Source of the DNA: CABZJG01 sp965659715
GTDB lineage: Bacteria > Pseudomonadota > Alphaproteobacteria > Rhodobacterales > Rhodobacteraceae
DNA length: 24,955 nucleotides
Assembly: GCA_965659715.1 (NCBI GenBank)
Contig: CBFHXE010000037.1
Location: 1 to 24,955, forward strand
Direction of reading: 5' to 3'
Both the position numbers and the translations under genes were made by a program. The notes below the pieces were generated by a model, which was not told the DNA's origin, ran no database searches, and saw only the letters and a list, made by a program, of their open reading frames with translations. Shown in pieces: positions 6,802 through 14,944 of this stretch (position 1 is the first letter of the stretch; each line of letters opens with the position of its first letter).

Positions 6802-8187
6802 TTAACGATAGGTGACTTTTTTGACCGCTGCGATGACTTCATCGGTGGTCACCAAGGCCAGTTTTTCCAAGTTTGCGGCATAGGGCATGGGCACATCTTT
6901 ACCGGTACAATTGATCACCGGTGCATCGAGGTAATCGAACGCCCGGTCCATAATGACCGCAGACAGATGGTTGCCGATGGCGCCCACAGGAAAGCCTTCT
7001 TCTACGGTGACGCAGCGGTTGGTTTTTTGCACCGATGCCAGTACCGTTTCATAATCGATGGGCCGCAAGCTGCGCAGGTCGATGACCTCGGCGCTGATCC
7101 CTTCCTCGGCCAGTTTTTCAGCCGCCTCTAGGGCGTAGTGCATACCGATGCCGAAACTGACAAGCGTGACATCACTTCCTTCGTGCCAAATCCGCGCTTT
7201 GCCAAAAGGCACTGTGAAATCATCCAGCACAGGCACATCAAAACTGCGCCCATAAAGGATTTCATTTTCCAAAAAGATCACCGGGTTGTCATCGCGAATT
7301 GCAGATTTTAAAAGCCCTTTGGCATCCGAGGCCGAGAAAGGCATGACCACTTTAAGGCCCGGAATATGCGCATACCATGCGGCGTAATCCTGACTGTGCT
7401 GCGCGCCCACCCGTGCGGCCGCGCCATTGGGGCCGCGAAACACCATTGGCGCGCCCATTTGACCGCCAGACATATAAAGTGTCTTGGCGGCTGAGTTGAT
7501 GATTTGGTCTATCGCCTGCATGGCAAAGTTAAAGGTCATAAACTCTACAATCGGGCGCAGCCCGCCAAAAGACGCACCCACCGCAATACCGGCAAAGCCG
7601 TGCTCTGTGATCGGGGTGTCAATCACCCGCTTGGCGCCAAACTCATCAAGCAGACCTTGCGAAATTTTATAGGCGCCTTGATATTCGCCAACCTCTTCAC
7701 CCATCAAGAACACCGTGTCATCGCCGCGCATTTCTTCAGCCATCGCATCGCGCAAGGCTTCGCGGACAGTTTGCTGTTTTAGCTCGGTGCCTTCAGGCCA
7801 GTCTGGTGCGCTATCATGCGCTGGGCTGATCGGAGCGGCAGGCACGGCGGCCTCTGCCGCAGGCGCTGTCGTCTCAGCGGCGGGCTCTGATGCCTCTTGG
7901 GGGGCCGATTCGTCGGATGTTGCAGCGGCGCTATCGGCGCTTTCGCCCTCTTCCAAGAGCACAGCAATTGCGCTGTTTACTTTGACGTTTTCCGTGCCCT
8001 CTGCGACTAGGAGTTTGCCAATCACCCCTTCGTCCACAGCTTCAAATTCCATCGTGGCCTTATCGGTTTCGATCTCTGCAATAATGTCACCTGAGGCCAC
8101 AGTATCACCTTCGCTGACCATCCATTTGGCCAAGGTGCCCTCTTCCATAGTGGGCGACAGGGCTGGCATAAGAATTTCGGTTGCCAT
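6802..8187 (-). CDS. pdhB: pyruvate dehydrogenase E1 beta subunit with N-terminal lipoyl domain
   Basis: With PdhA, this subunit forms the thiamine-diphosphate-dependent E1 that decarboxylates pyruvate and acetylates lipoate. Residues 1-80 are a lipoyl domain (Lys43 in ETDKATMEF). A Glu/Ala/Pro-rich linker (about 82-130) joins it to the E1-beta transketolase-like domain (about 135-461), which has VREALRDAMAEEM, GEEVGEYQGAYK and HGFAGIAVGA. The fused lipoyl domain is standard in Alphaproteobacteria and gives the complex additional swinging arms. Length (461 aa) fits. The gap to pdhA is 20 bases and to pdhC 12 bases, so the three form one operon. Confidence 0.96.
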   Translation of the reverse strand: MATEILMPALSPTMEEGTLAKWMVSEGDTVASGDIIAEIETDKATMEFEAVDEGVIGKLLVAEGTENVKVNSAIAVLLEEGESADSAAATSDESAPQEASEPAAETTAPAAEAAVPAAPISPAHDSAPDWPEGTELKQQTVREALRDAMAEEMRGDDTVFLMGEEVGEYQGAYKISQGLLDEFGAKRVIDTPITEHGFAGIAVGASFGGLRPIVEFMTFNFAMQAIDQIINSAAKTLYMSGGQMGAPMVFRGPNGAAARVGAQHSQDYAAWYAHIPGLKVVMPFSASDAKGLLKSAIRDDNPVIFLENEILYGRSFDVPVLDDFTVPFGKARIWHEGSDVTLVSFGIGMHYALEAAEKLAEEGISAEVIDLRSLRPIDYETVLASVQKTNRCVTVEEGFPVGAIGNHLSAVIMDRAFDYLDAPVINCTGKDVPMPYAANLEKLALVTTDEVIAAVKKVTYR

Positions 8188-8207
8188 CTTTTAACTCTCC
8201 TTATGCC

Positions 8208-9197
8208 TTACGCGTAAATATCTGTCCAAAGCTCTTCAACGGCGGGCTCTGGGCTGTCTTTGGCAAACTCTGCTGATGCATTGACGATTTCCTTGACCTT
8301 TTTGTCGATGGCCTTGAGATCATCTTCACTGGCGTGTTTTCCGGTTAGTAACATGGATCGAACGGTTTCAATTGGATCGCGCTCTTGGCGCATTTTCTGC
8401 ACCTCTTCGCGGGTCCGGTATTTGGCCGGGTCGGACATTGAGTGGCCGCGATAGCGATAGGTTTTGACCTCAAGAATATAGGGGCCTTTGCCTGATCTAC
8501 AGTGCGCCACTGCTTTCTGGCCCGCTGCCTTTACAGCCAGAACATCCATACCATCGACCGCTTCACCCGGGATGCCAAAGGCTTCGCCGCGCACATAAAG
8601 ATCAGGCGATGATGTTGACCGTTTTTGCGCAGTTCCCATAGCATATTGATTATTTTCAATCACAAAAATAACCGGAAGGTCCCAGATCGCCGCCATATTG
8701 AAGGTCTCGTAAACCTGACCTTGGTTGGCCGCGCCGTCTCCGAAATAGGTAAAAGTCACCCGGTTATTTTCGAGATATTTATCCGCAAAGGCCAGCCCTG
8801 CGCCAATGGGCACCTGAGCGCCCACGATGCCATGACCGCCATAAAAGTGCTTTTCTTTGCTGAACATATGCATTGAGCCGCCCTTGCCTTTGGAATAGCC
8901 GTCAATGCGTCCGGTCAGCTCGGCCATCACCCCGTTGGGGTCCATCCCAGCGGCCAGCATATGCCCATGGTCGCGGTAAGATGTTAGCCGTTTGTCGCCT
9001 TCCTCTGCGGCAGCCTCGAGACCCACAACAACAGCTTCCTGGCCGATGTAAAGGTGACAGAAACCACCAATAAGCCCCATGCCATAAAGCTGACCTGCTT
9101 TTTCCTCGAAGCGCCGGATCAGCAGCATGTCTTCGTAGTATTGGGTCAGTTCCTGAGCTGAGATATTGGGCTTTGCCTTGGTTTTGCGTGCCGCCAT
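8208..9197 (-). CDS. pdhA: pyruvate dehydrogenase E1 alpha subunit
   Basis: The 329-aa alpha subunit of E1 binds thiamine diphosphate through the motif starting GDGAANQG (153-160) and ending in ENN (181-183). The loop with YRGHSMSDPAKYR near residue 250 is the site phosphorylated in eukaryotic homologues. The N-terminus has an RRFEEKAGQLYGMGLIGGF region (28-46) and the HLYIGQEA motif (48-55). It is the first gene of pdhABC. A near-perfect palindrome lies 19-42 bases upstream of its ATG and probably controls the operon. ftsB lies 123 bases further upstream on the same strand. Confidence 0.97.
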   Translation of the reverse strand: MAARKTKAKPNISAQELTQYYEDMLLIRRFEEKAGQLYGMGLIGGFCHLYIGQEAVVVGLEAAAEEGDKRLTSYRDHGHMLAAGMDPNGVMAELTGRIDGYSKGKGGSMHMFSKEKHFYGGHGIVGAQVPIGAGLAFADKYLENNRVTFTYFGDGAANQGQVYETFNMAAIWDLPVIFVIENNQYAMGTAQKRSTSSPDLYVRGEAFGIPGEAVDGMDVLAVKAAGQKAVAHCRSGKGPYILEVKTYRYRGHSMSDPAKYRTREEVQKMRQERDPIETVRSMLLTGKHASEDDLKAIDKKVKEIVNASAEFAKDSPEPAVEELWTDIYA

Positions 9198-9215
9198 AAT
9201 AATACCCTCGGAAAT

Positions 9216-9239
9216 AAATAGTTTAGCGTTAAACTATTT
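9216..9239 (-). promoter_or_regulatory. 24-bp palindrome upstream of pdhA, LacI-family-type operator
   Basis: Arms AAATAGTTTA (9216-9225) and TAAACTATTT (9230-9239) are perfect 10-bp inverted repeats around GCGT. Centred on a CG step, the element is a 24-bp palindrome with one mismatched pair, the form typical of LacI-family operators. It sits 19-42 bases before the pdhA ATG, where a bound repressor would block transcription. The regulator is unknown. CceR, a LacI-family controller of central carbon metabolism in Rhodobacter, is one candidate (inference). Confidence 0.6.
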
Positions 9240-9320
9240 CTTACAGCAAAAAATAGATTTGTGCGAGAGGAAATTTACTTTTGTATTGGGTAAAGAGAAA
9301 AGTCTATTTTAAACAGATGG

Positions 9321-9623
9321 TTAGTCGATCACAATTTCATTGCCACGCACATATCCCAGGATATCGCGCGCCTGCTGATCCAAGAGATCAAGGTCAAGAA
9401 ATTCGTCAGACATCCGCTTGGTTAAATTTTCCATGCGCTGAACTTCGACGTGCAAAGCCAGCAGTTCGCGCTCTAACTTATTTGTTTCACTTAAAATTTC
9501 TGCGCGGCGAAACAGCCCAAAGTCACCCTGCACGGCGGCAAAGATGAAATACATCCCAAGACCAAAGGCCAGCCCAAAGGCGGCAAACAATCCCCATGCT
9601 GGATGGTGTCGCTGTGTCGTCAT
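9321..9623 (-). CDS. ftsB: septum formation initiator family protein (FtsB/DivIC)
   Basis: This small bitopic divisome protein joins FtsL and FtsQ at the septum. The 100-aa product has a short cytoplasmic N-terminus, one membrane helix (about 10-31), then a periplasmic coiled coil (about 40-70, rich in L/E/K with heptad spacing) and the family-like segment ARDILGYVRGNEIVI near the C-terminus. The start at 9623 is chosen because GAGG lies five bases before it. The ATG at 9641 has no ribosome site. Its place just before pdhA is conserved in many Alphaproteobacteria. Confidence 0.88.
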   Translation of the reverse strand: MTTQRHHPAWGLFAAFGLAFGLGMYFIFAAVQGDFGLFRRAEILSETNKLERELLALHVEVQRMENLTKRMSDEFLDLDLLDQQARDILGYVRGNEIVID

Positions 9624-9712
9624 TTCTGCCTCATTGCCCATTATCGGTGGGCTTGGGGGCAGTATTGCATAGGTGATTCGCTTTGTGAATCCCCCAAATG
9701 ACGAAAATTAAA

Positions 9713-9764
9713 CGATTTTTTAAAGACCTCGGGCGCGTGGTCAGACAGTTGCCTCAAAAAATCG
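9713..9764. repeat. inverted repeat between the aldolase gene and ftsB
   Basis: CGATTTTTT (9713-9721) and AAAAAATCG (9756-9764) are perfect 9-bp arms with a 34-base GC-richer spacer. Located just past the aldolase stop codon (9770-9772), it may act as a terminator for that gene, as each arm supplies a T run. Confidence 0.35.
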
Positions 9765-9769
9765 GTATT

Positions 9770-10663
9770 TTATCCTGTAATTGAGGCCCGATAAATGCCA
9801 TCGATGGATTGCCCAAGCGCATGATCAAAATCTGTATCGCTTTGCTGGGCGGACAGCCCTTCGGTCAGCGCGCGTGAAAAACTGGCGATCATACCGCTGT
9901 TTTGCGCCAGTTTGCCGTTTGCCTCTGTGCGGCTATAGCCGCCTGAAAGGGCAACAACGCGCAGAACGCGGGGATGGTTGATCAGCTCTTGATAGTGATT
10001 GGCCGCTTCCGGCAGGGTCAATTTTAACATCACCTGTTGATCGGATGGCAATTGATTTAACCGCTCCAGCAGAGCAGCATTTAATGTGTCTTCTGCCGCC
10101 GCTTTATCCGCGATCGAAATGCTCACTTCGGGTTCCAGAATTGGCATTAAACCAGCGCCGATGATTTCCCCGCCAATGGCGAATTGTTGATCCACAATCT
10201 CATTAATACCGGCAGCATTGGCGCCGTGAATAACCGAGCGCATTTTGGTGCCGAAGATGCCGGCGCTTTGTGCACGCTTTAAAAGCGCCGTAAGATCCGC
10301 AATGGGTTTCATCACCTGAACATCGTTTTGGGTCTCGGCCAGACCCTGATCGACCTTGAGAAATGGCACGACATCGCACTTTGACCAAAGGTATTCTGCC
10401 ACAGGGGTGCCTTCGATATCGCGGTCCATTGTGTTTTCGAACAAAATTGCCCCCACCACTTTTTCGCCGGTGAAAGAGGGCGATTTAATAATCCGGCAGC
10501 GCATCTCGTGTATCCGGTCGAACATTTCAGCATTGGATGCATAGGCGTCTTCTTCAACCCCGTACAGGCGCAGCGCTTTGGGTGTTGATCCCCCACTTTG
10601 ATCAAGGGCGGCGACAAACCCGGGCGCTGTTGCGATTTTTTGCATCTGCTGCTGGTTGGCCAT
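9770..10663 (-). CDS. class I fructose-bisphosphate aldolase
   Basis: The enzyme interconverts fructose 1,6-bisphosphate with glyceraldehyde 3-phosphate and dihydroxyacetone phosphate through a Schiff base, without metal. The 297-aa protein matches the class I family closely: AALDQSGGSTPKAL (18-31), GAILFENTMDR (71-81), PFLKVDQGLAE (100-110), IFGTKMRS (136-143), ILEPEV (175-180), VMLKLTLP (211-218) with the Schiff-base Lys214, and VALSGGYSR. The start at 10663 follows AAAGGAC at good spacing. A longer frame to 10714 lacks family similarity. It lies between pgk and ftsB on the same strand, with its own 163-base upstream region carrying a perfect palindrome, so it is probably regulated on its own. 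Confidence 0.95.
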   Translation of the reverse strand: MANQQQMQKIATAPGFVAALDQSGGSTPKALRLYGVEEDAYASNAEMFDRIHEMRCRIIKSPSFTGEKVVGAILFENTMDRDIEGTPVAEYLWSKCDVVPFLKVDQGLAETQNDVQVMKPIADLTALLKRAQSAGIFGTKMRSVIHGANAAGINEIVDQQFAIGGEIIGAGLMPILEPEVSISIADKAAAEDTLNAALLERLNQLPSDQQVMLKLTLPEAANHYQELINHPRVLRVVALSGGYSRTEANGKLAQNSGMIASFSRALTEGLSAQQSDTDFDHALGQSIDGIYRASITG

Positions 10664-10766
10664 AGATAAGTGTCCTTTTACAAAAATTACCTTTGCGCGC
10701 TGCTGCGGCAGCACAAATTCGCATCATGATCATAGCCTTAAGGCAGCGATGAAACTGTGACAATTA

Positions 10767-10780
10767 TGGTAGCGCTACCA
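10767..10780 (-). promoter_or_regulatory. perfect 14-bp palindrome upstream of the aldolase gene, LacI-family-type operator
   Basis: TGGTAGCGCTACCA is a perfect palindrome centred on CG, the classical form of a LacI-family operator. On the minus strand it is followed within three bases by TTGTCA, a possible -35 box, so a bound protein would touch the promoter. It lies about 105 bases before the ATG. Identity of the regulator is not known. Confidence 0.6.
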
Positions 10781-10826
10781 ATCTGAAATTAAGTGGCAGC
10801 CGTTTAGGATTAAAGTTGTTTTGCCG

Positions 10827-12020
10827 CTAATCTTGCATCAACGCGGCCACACCGGGCAGGGTTTTGCCTTCCATCCACTCAAGAAATGCACCCCCCGCGG
10901 TTGAGATATAGCTAAAGCCCTGCGCTGCGCCCGCTTTGTTCAGCGCCGCAACTGTATCGCCGCCTCCGGCCACGGAAATCAGCCCAGCTGATTGGCTCAG
11001 CTCTGCTGCCTGCGCTGCGGCAGCATTTGTGGCGCGATCAAAGGGCTCGATTTCAAACGCCCCCAACGGGCCGTTCCAAATGAGTGTTTTTGCCTGCTCA
11101 AAACAGGCCGCAATCCGCGCCACTGTTTGCGGACCGGCATCCAAGATCATCGCGTCGGCAGGGCAGTCTTGGACTGGCAGGATTTGATTTGGGGCGTGGG
11201 CGGCAAAATCCTGCGCCACCACGATATCACTGGGCAGAATAATCTCGCATCCGGTTGCGGCGCCCTTTGCAAGGATGGTCAAAGCGGTTTCGGTCATGTC
11301 GTGCTCGGCCAGCGATTTGCCCACTGCTACACCCTGCGCTGCAAGGAAGGTATTGGCCATGCCGCCGCCAATCACAAGGTGATCAACTTTTTCTACTAGG
11401 TTGCCCAAAAGATCGAGTTTGGTGGATACTTTCGCGCCGCCCACCACTGCCACGACGGGCCGCTTTGGAGCGCCAAGTGCGCCTTCAAGTGCGCTCAGCT
11501 CGGCAGCCATCAACCGTCCGGTGCAGGCGGGCAACACACGGGCTAAGCCTTCGGTGCTGGCATGGGCGCGGTGGGCAGCCGAAAACGCATCATTGCAATA
11601 GACATCGCCGATTTGCGCCAATGCGCCGGCAAATGCGGCCTCGTTGCGCTCTTCTTCGGGGTGAAAGCGGGTGTTTTCTAACAGCAATACCTCACCTGCC
11701 TGCATCGCCTCTACTGCTGCTTGCGCTTTGGGGCCAATGCAGTCTTCGGCAAAACCCACTGTCGTTTGCAGCGATGATTGAAGCGTAGGGATGAGATGGG
11801 CGAGGCTCATTTCCGGCACCACTTTGCCTTTGGGGCGGCCAAAATGGGCGAGCAATATCGGCAGTCCCCCGGCCGCAAGTATAGCTTTAACGGTTGGGAC
11901 AATCTTTTCAATTCGGGTCGCATCGGTGACAACTGGGCCGTCCATGGGCACATTGATGTCGACGCGTGTCAAAACCCTTTTGCTCTTAAGGTCCATATTA
12001 TCCAGCGTTTTCCAAGCCAT
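10827..12020 (-). CDS. pgk: phosphoglycerate kinase
   Basis: PGK transfers phosphate between 1,3-bisphosphoglycerate and ADP in glycolysis and gluconeogenesis. The 397-aa length is normal. Visible motifs are RVDINVP (19-25), the substrate loop HFGRPKG (59-65), ENTRFHPEEERN near 115-127, CNDAFSAAHRAHAST near 141-155, VGGAKVSTKLDLL near 192-204, and the nucleotide-binding GGGDTVAAL (352-360). It precedes the aldolase gene on the same strand with a 163-base gap, and is divergent from ppiB across 131 bases that must hold both promoters. Confidence 0.97.
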   Translation of the reverse strand: MAWKTLDNMDLKSKRVLTRVDINVPMDGPVVTDATRIEKIVPTVKAILAAGGLPILLAHFGRPKGKVVPEMSLAHLIPTLQSSLQTTVGFAEDCIGPKAQAAVEAMQAGEVLLLENTRFHPEEERNEAAFAGALAQIGDVYCNDAFSAAHRAHASTEGLARVLPACTGRLMAAELSALEGALGAPKRPVVAVVGGAKVSTKLDLLGNLVEKVDHLVIGGGMANTFLAAQGVAVGKSLAEHDMTETALTILAKGAATGCEIILPSDIVVAQDFAAHAPNQILPVQDCPADAMILDAGPQTVARIAACFEQAKTLIWNGPLGAFEIEPFDRATNAAAAQAAELSQSAGLISVAGGGDTVAALNKAGAAQGFSYISTAGGAFLEWMEGKTLPGVAALMQD

Positions 12021-12085
12021 CGGTGTATCCCTGTCCTTGTTTATCTTTACCCAGCGTCTTTTCCTATATTTGGCCTTTGGTCAAT

Positions 12086-12115
12086 GCTGCACCTTGTCCC
12101 CTGCGACAAAGCAGC
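12086..12115 (+). promoter_or_regulatory. stem-loop in the pgk-ppiB intergenic region
   Basis: GCTGC (12086-12090) pairs with GCAGC (12111-12115) and, inside it, TTGTC (12094-12098) pairs with GACAA (12105-12109), with a 6-base loop and a small internal loop. It would lie in the ppiB leader or act as a DNA operator. No U run follows, so a terminator is unlikely. Confidence 0.3.
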
Positions 12116-12151
12116 TTAGATAACCCGCTAAAGTTACCAAGGAGTCGCCGG

Positions 12152-12658
12152 ATGGCTAAAATCAAAGATCCAGAAAATACAATTCTGATGGAACTAAAAG
12201 ACGGAACGGTGGTCATTGAACTGCTTCCCGATATTGCGCCTGAGCACTGCGCACGGATGAAAGAGCTGGCGCGCAGCGGCGCTTATGACAACGTGTGCTT
12301 CCATCGCGTGATTGAAGGTTTCATGGCGCAATCCGGCGATGTGGCCAATGGCAATATGGAGCAAGGCTTCGATTTACGCATGGCTGGGACAGGCGGTTCC
12401 GATCTGCCAAATCTTAAGGCCGAGTTTTCCGGCGTTCCGCATGACCGCGGCACTTTGGGCGCGGCGCGCAGCCAAAATCCTGACAGCGCCAACAGCCAGT
12501 TTTTCATCAACTTTAGTGACAACCACTTTCTCAACCGTCAGTACACGGTCTATGGCCGTGTAATCGACGGGCTTGAGCATGTGGATGCGATTGCACTGGG
12601 CGAACCACCGGCAGCCCCGGATCGGATGATCAGCGTTAAGGTGGCGGCCGATGCTTAG
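12152..12658 (+). CDS. ppiB: peptidyl-prolyl cis-trans isomerase, cyclophilin type (cytoplasmic)
   Basis: Cyclophilins speed rotation of X-Pro bonds during folding. The 168-aa protein has no signal peptide and carries the family motifs FHRVIEGFMAQSGD (about 51-64), the RGTLGAARSQNPDSANSQFFI region (about 98-118) and YTVYGRVIDG (about 131-140). The start at 12152 has GGAG seven bases before it. An upstream extension in the same frame has no ribosome site. It overlaps the next gene, a secreted paralogue, by eight bases, so the two form an operon that gives one cyclophilin to each compartment. Confidence 0.94.
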   Translation: MAKIKDPENTILMELKDGTVVIELLPDIAPEHCARMKELARSGAYDNVCFHRVIEGFMAQSGDVANGNMEQGFDLRMAGTGGSDLPNLKAEFSGVPHDRGTLGAARSQNPDSANSQFFINFSDNHFLNRQYTVYGRVIDGLEHVDAIALGEPPAAPDRMISVKVAADA

Positions 12659-13199
12659 GCTGGCCGCTGTTCTGTCGCTTTTGGCGGGCCCTGTTTTGGC
12701 CACCGGTATTGAAATTGAAGTTGCCGGTGAGGGCGCAAATGGCACCGTAACGATCGATTTGCTTGAAGATGTAGCGCCGCTCCATGCCGAGCGCATTGCC
12801 CAACTGTCCGCCGAGGGCGCCTATGACGGCGTTGTGTTCCATCGGGTTATTGACGGCTTCATGGCCCAAACCGGGGATGTGCAGTTCGGCAAGGCCGGTG
12901 GCAATACCTCCATGGCTGGACGCGGGGGATCGGCTTTGCCGGATTTGCCGGCAGAGTTTTCCGATGTGCCCTATGATCGCGGGATCGTTGGCATGGCGCG
13001 CTCACAAAATCCAAACAGTGCCAACAGCCAGTTCTTTATTATGTTTGCCGAAGGGTATTTTCTAAACGGAAACTACACCGTGGTCGGACGCGTGACGGCG
13101 GGCATGGAAGTGGTTGATGCGATCAAGCTGGGTCAGGGCCCAAATGGATCGGTGCTCGGCGCACAGGACGTTATGATGAGGGTTTCTGTGATCGATTAA
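12651..13199 (+). CDS. periplasmic cyclophilin-type peptidyl-prolyl isomerase
   Basis: The 182-aa protein begins with a signal peptide (MLRLAAVLSLLAGPVLA, residues 1-17) and is otherwise a cyclophilin: FHRVIDGFMAQTGD (about 63-76), the RGIVGMARSQNPNSANSQFFI region (about 110-130), YTVVGRVTAGMEVVD. It probably acts on proteins in the periplasm. Similarity to the upstream ppiB over the whole core suggests an old tandem duplication. Its ATG lies inside the end of ppiB (ATGCTTAG), so it is likely translated by coupling. A clear intrinsic terminator follows 37 bases after its stop. Confidence 0.93.
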   Translation: MLRLAAVLSLLAGPVLATGIEIEVAGEGANGTVTIDLLEDVAPLHAERIAQLSAEGAYDGVVFHRVIDGFMAQTGDVQFGKAGGNTSMAGRGGSALPDLPAEFSDVPYDRGIVGMARSQNPNSANSQFFIMFAEGYFLNGNYTVVGRVTAGMEVVDAIKLGQGPNGSVLGAQDVMMRVSVID

Positions 13200-13236
13200 G
13201 CGATCACCAAGTACTGTATAAGCTTCACAATTGCGT

Positions 13237-13270
13237 GGGCGGGGCTAGACCAGCGCCGCCCTTTTTCGTT
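13237..13270 (+). terminator. intrinsic terminator after the two cyclophilin genes
   Basis: GGGCGG (13237-13242) pairs with CCGCCC (13256-13261) around a 13-base loop and is followed at once by TTTTTCGTTTT. Position just after the second cyclophilin gene fits. Confidence 0.8.
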
Positions 13271-13300
13271 TTACAGACACAAGTTAAGGGAGGCTATGAT

Positions 13301-14263
13301 ATGCGCCAAATAGTTGTGATCATTTTTGCCATTCTCGCGGCTTTGCCGCTGATGGCGGATCCTGCGCTATGGAGCCGCGAGTGGCCGCAGACCAATTTTG
13401 AAAAAACAACATTGGTTAATTGGAGCGAGATTATCTCGGGCGGTCCGCCCAAAGATGGCATTCCGGCCTTGGTTGATCCCGCGTTTATTGCAGTTGGTGA
13501 TGCGGCATTGCCGCAAAACGAGCCGGTGATCACGGTCGAGCTGGCGCAGCAGACCCCGCGCGCCTATCCGCTGCGCTATCTGATGTGGCATGAGATTATA
13601 AATGACCGGATCGGGGTGCATCCGGTTGCGGTGACCTTTTGTCCCTTGTGCAATTCGGGGCTGACGTTTGATCGGCGGTTGGACGGCCGCGTGCTTGAAT
13701 TTGGTGTGTCGGGCAAGCTGCGCGGATCGGATATGCTAATGTATGACCGGCAAACCGAAAGCTGGTGGCAGCAAGCCTTGGGCCGCGCCATTGTCGGCGA
13801 GCTGACCGGAGCGCCGCTGACGCCAGTGGCCAGCTGGATGGAAAGTTTCGGGCAATTTCGGGCCCGTAATCCTGAGGGGTTGATTATGGCCCAGCCGGAT
13901 TTTCCCCGCGCCTACGGGCGCAACCCCTATGTGGGCTATGACGGCAGCACGCATCCGTTTTTATACAGTGGCGAGCTGCCGCCGCATGATATGCCGGCTT
14001 TGGCGCGGGTGGTGCGGGTCGGGCCGCGGGCCTGGCCGCTTAGCCGGCTGCGCGAACATGGCACGCTGAGCGAGGCAGGCGTGCATCTGACATGGCAAGC
14101 CGGTCAAAGCAGCGCTCTGGACACTGCGCAGATTGCAAAAGGCCGCGATGTAGGGTCAATCCGCGTGCGCGATGCGGACGGGCGCGACCTGCCGCATGAC
14201 GTGATGTTTGCTTTTGCCTTTCACGCCTTTTGGCCTGATGGAGAATGGATGCTTGGCCCCTAG
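13301..14263 (+). CDS. DUF3179 domain-containing exported protein
   Basis: The 320-aa protein has a signal peptide (1-19, ending LPLMA) and a DUF3179 domain over most of the rest. The recognisable core is RAYPLRYLMWHEIIND (87-102) followed by the cysteine motif VTFCPLCNSGLTFDR (111-125), then FGVSGKLRGSDMLMYDRQT and SWWQQALGRAIVGE. The CPLC pair suggests metal binding or a redox disulfide, but the family's biochemical role is not known to me. The start at 13301 is supported by AAGGGAGG seven bases upstream. A longer frame from 13235 would translate the terminator. It is a single gene, placed after a terminator. Confidence 0.85.
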   Translation: MRQIVVIIFAILAALPLMADPALWSREWPQTNFEKTTLVNWSEIISGGPPKDGIPALVDPAFIAVGDAALPQNEPVITVELAQQTPRAYPLRYLMWHEIINDRIGVHPVAVTFCPLCNSGLTFDRRLDGRVLEFGVSGKLRGSDMLMYDRQTESWWQQALGRAIVGELTGAPLTPVASWMESFGQFRARNPEGLIMAQPDFPRAYGRNPYVGYDGSTHPFLYSGELPPHDMPALARVVRVGPRAWPLSRLREHGTLSEAGVHLTWQAGQSSALDTAQIAKGRDVGSIRVRDADGRDLPHDVMFAFAFHAFWPDGEWMLGP

Positions 14264-14381
14264 AGCCGCAACGGATGCGTGGGAGACGTTGCGAAATAGG
14301 CACGCCTTGCCAGCGAATAGAGTAGTATATAAGGTGATAAATATATCTTATTTTCCATGTTAGAATAAATTCAAGTTTTTT

Positions 14382-14915
14382 ATGAAACTAATTTTATTAC
14401 GCGTAAGTGAAAACCTGCCATCGATTGCATTCCTCATTGCGCTCAGATTGGGTCAAGACATTATCACTTCCGCCTTAATCGGGATGTTGCTTAGTTGGCT
14501 GGTTCTATTTGTTTTTTACCGTAAAGGACTTTCCTTTGATCCCATTGTTTTAGGTATAAACGTGAATTTTGCCAGCCTCGCGCCGTTCATAACCTTGTTC
14601 TATTTGGTGGGCCTTGGGGAATTGGCGCAGATAATCGTGAAATATGCAGGCCCAACGGTCTTGCTCTATATCCTGCTGACTGACGCTGTCTTTGTTTGGG
14701 GGCTAAAGCGAGATATTGTTAGGGAAAAAACTGGAGGCCCTGCGGCCACTTGGCGGCGGTCTTATGTGCTAGTTGGGCTCTGCGGGCTCGCATGCGTTTG
14801 GAGCTTTGTGTTTGCAGGGGCTCAGTTTTTATCGGTAGGCCTTCCCATTATGGGTTTGTTTTTATCACGCGGCTTTATGGGCGGCCGGTCGGACCCTATG
14901 GCAGCGGCCAAATAA
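14382..14915 (+). CDS. small integral membrane protein of unknown function
   Basis: The 177-aa product is strongly hydrophobic, with about five membrane segments (roughly 12-30, 32-48, 58-78, 88-106, 127-165) and short basic loops (KRDIVREKTGG near 110). I do not recognise a motif. The pattern recalls VC0807-like and septation-protein-A-like membrane proteins, which is only an impression. No strong ribosome site precedes the ATG, and the 118-base upstream region is AT-rich. It ends 29 bases before the stop of the opposing tyrS. Confidence 0.65.
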   Translation: MKLILLRVSENLPSIAFLIALRLGQDIITSALIGMLLSWLVLFVFYRKGLSFDPIVLGINVNFASLAPFITLFYLVGLGELAQIIVKYAGPTVLLYILLTDAVFVWGLKRDIVREKTGGPAATWRRSYVLVGLCGLACVWSFVFAGAQFLSVGLPIMGLFLSRGFMGGRSDPMAAAK

Positions 14916-14944
14916 ACCAGCATCTATAGCCGCCCGCCTTGGGC

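Noticed and set aside
6316..7131. Plus-strand 271-codon open frame opposite pdhC and pdhB
   Set aside because: It is antisense to two clear genes, rich in Phe/Gly/His/Asp in the pattern expected from complementing coding DNA, and has no ribosome site or family match.
6802..8187. Lipoyl domain on PdhB as a novel fusion
   Set aside because: This arrangement is usual for pyruvate dehydrogenase E1-beta in Alphaproteobacteria.
12152..13199. Two cyclophilin genes as a recent duplication of special interest
   Set aside because: They are clearly diverged, one carries a signal peptide, and such cytoplasmic/periplasmic pairs are ordinary.
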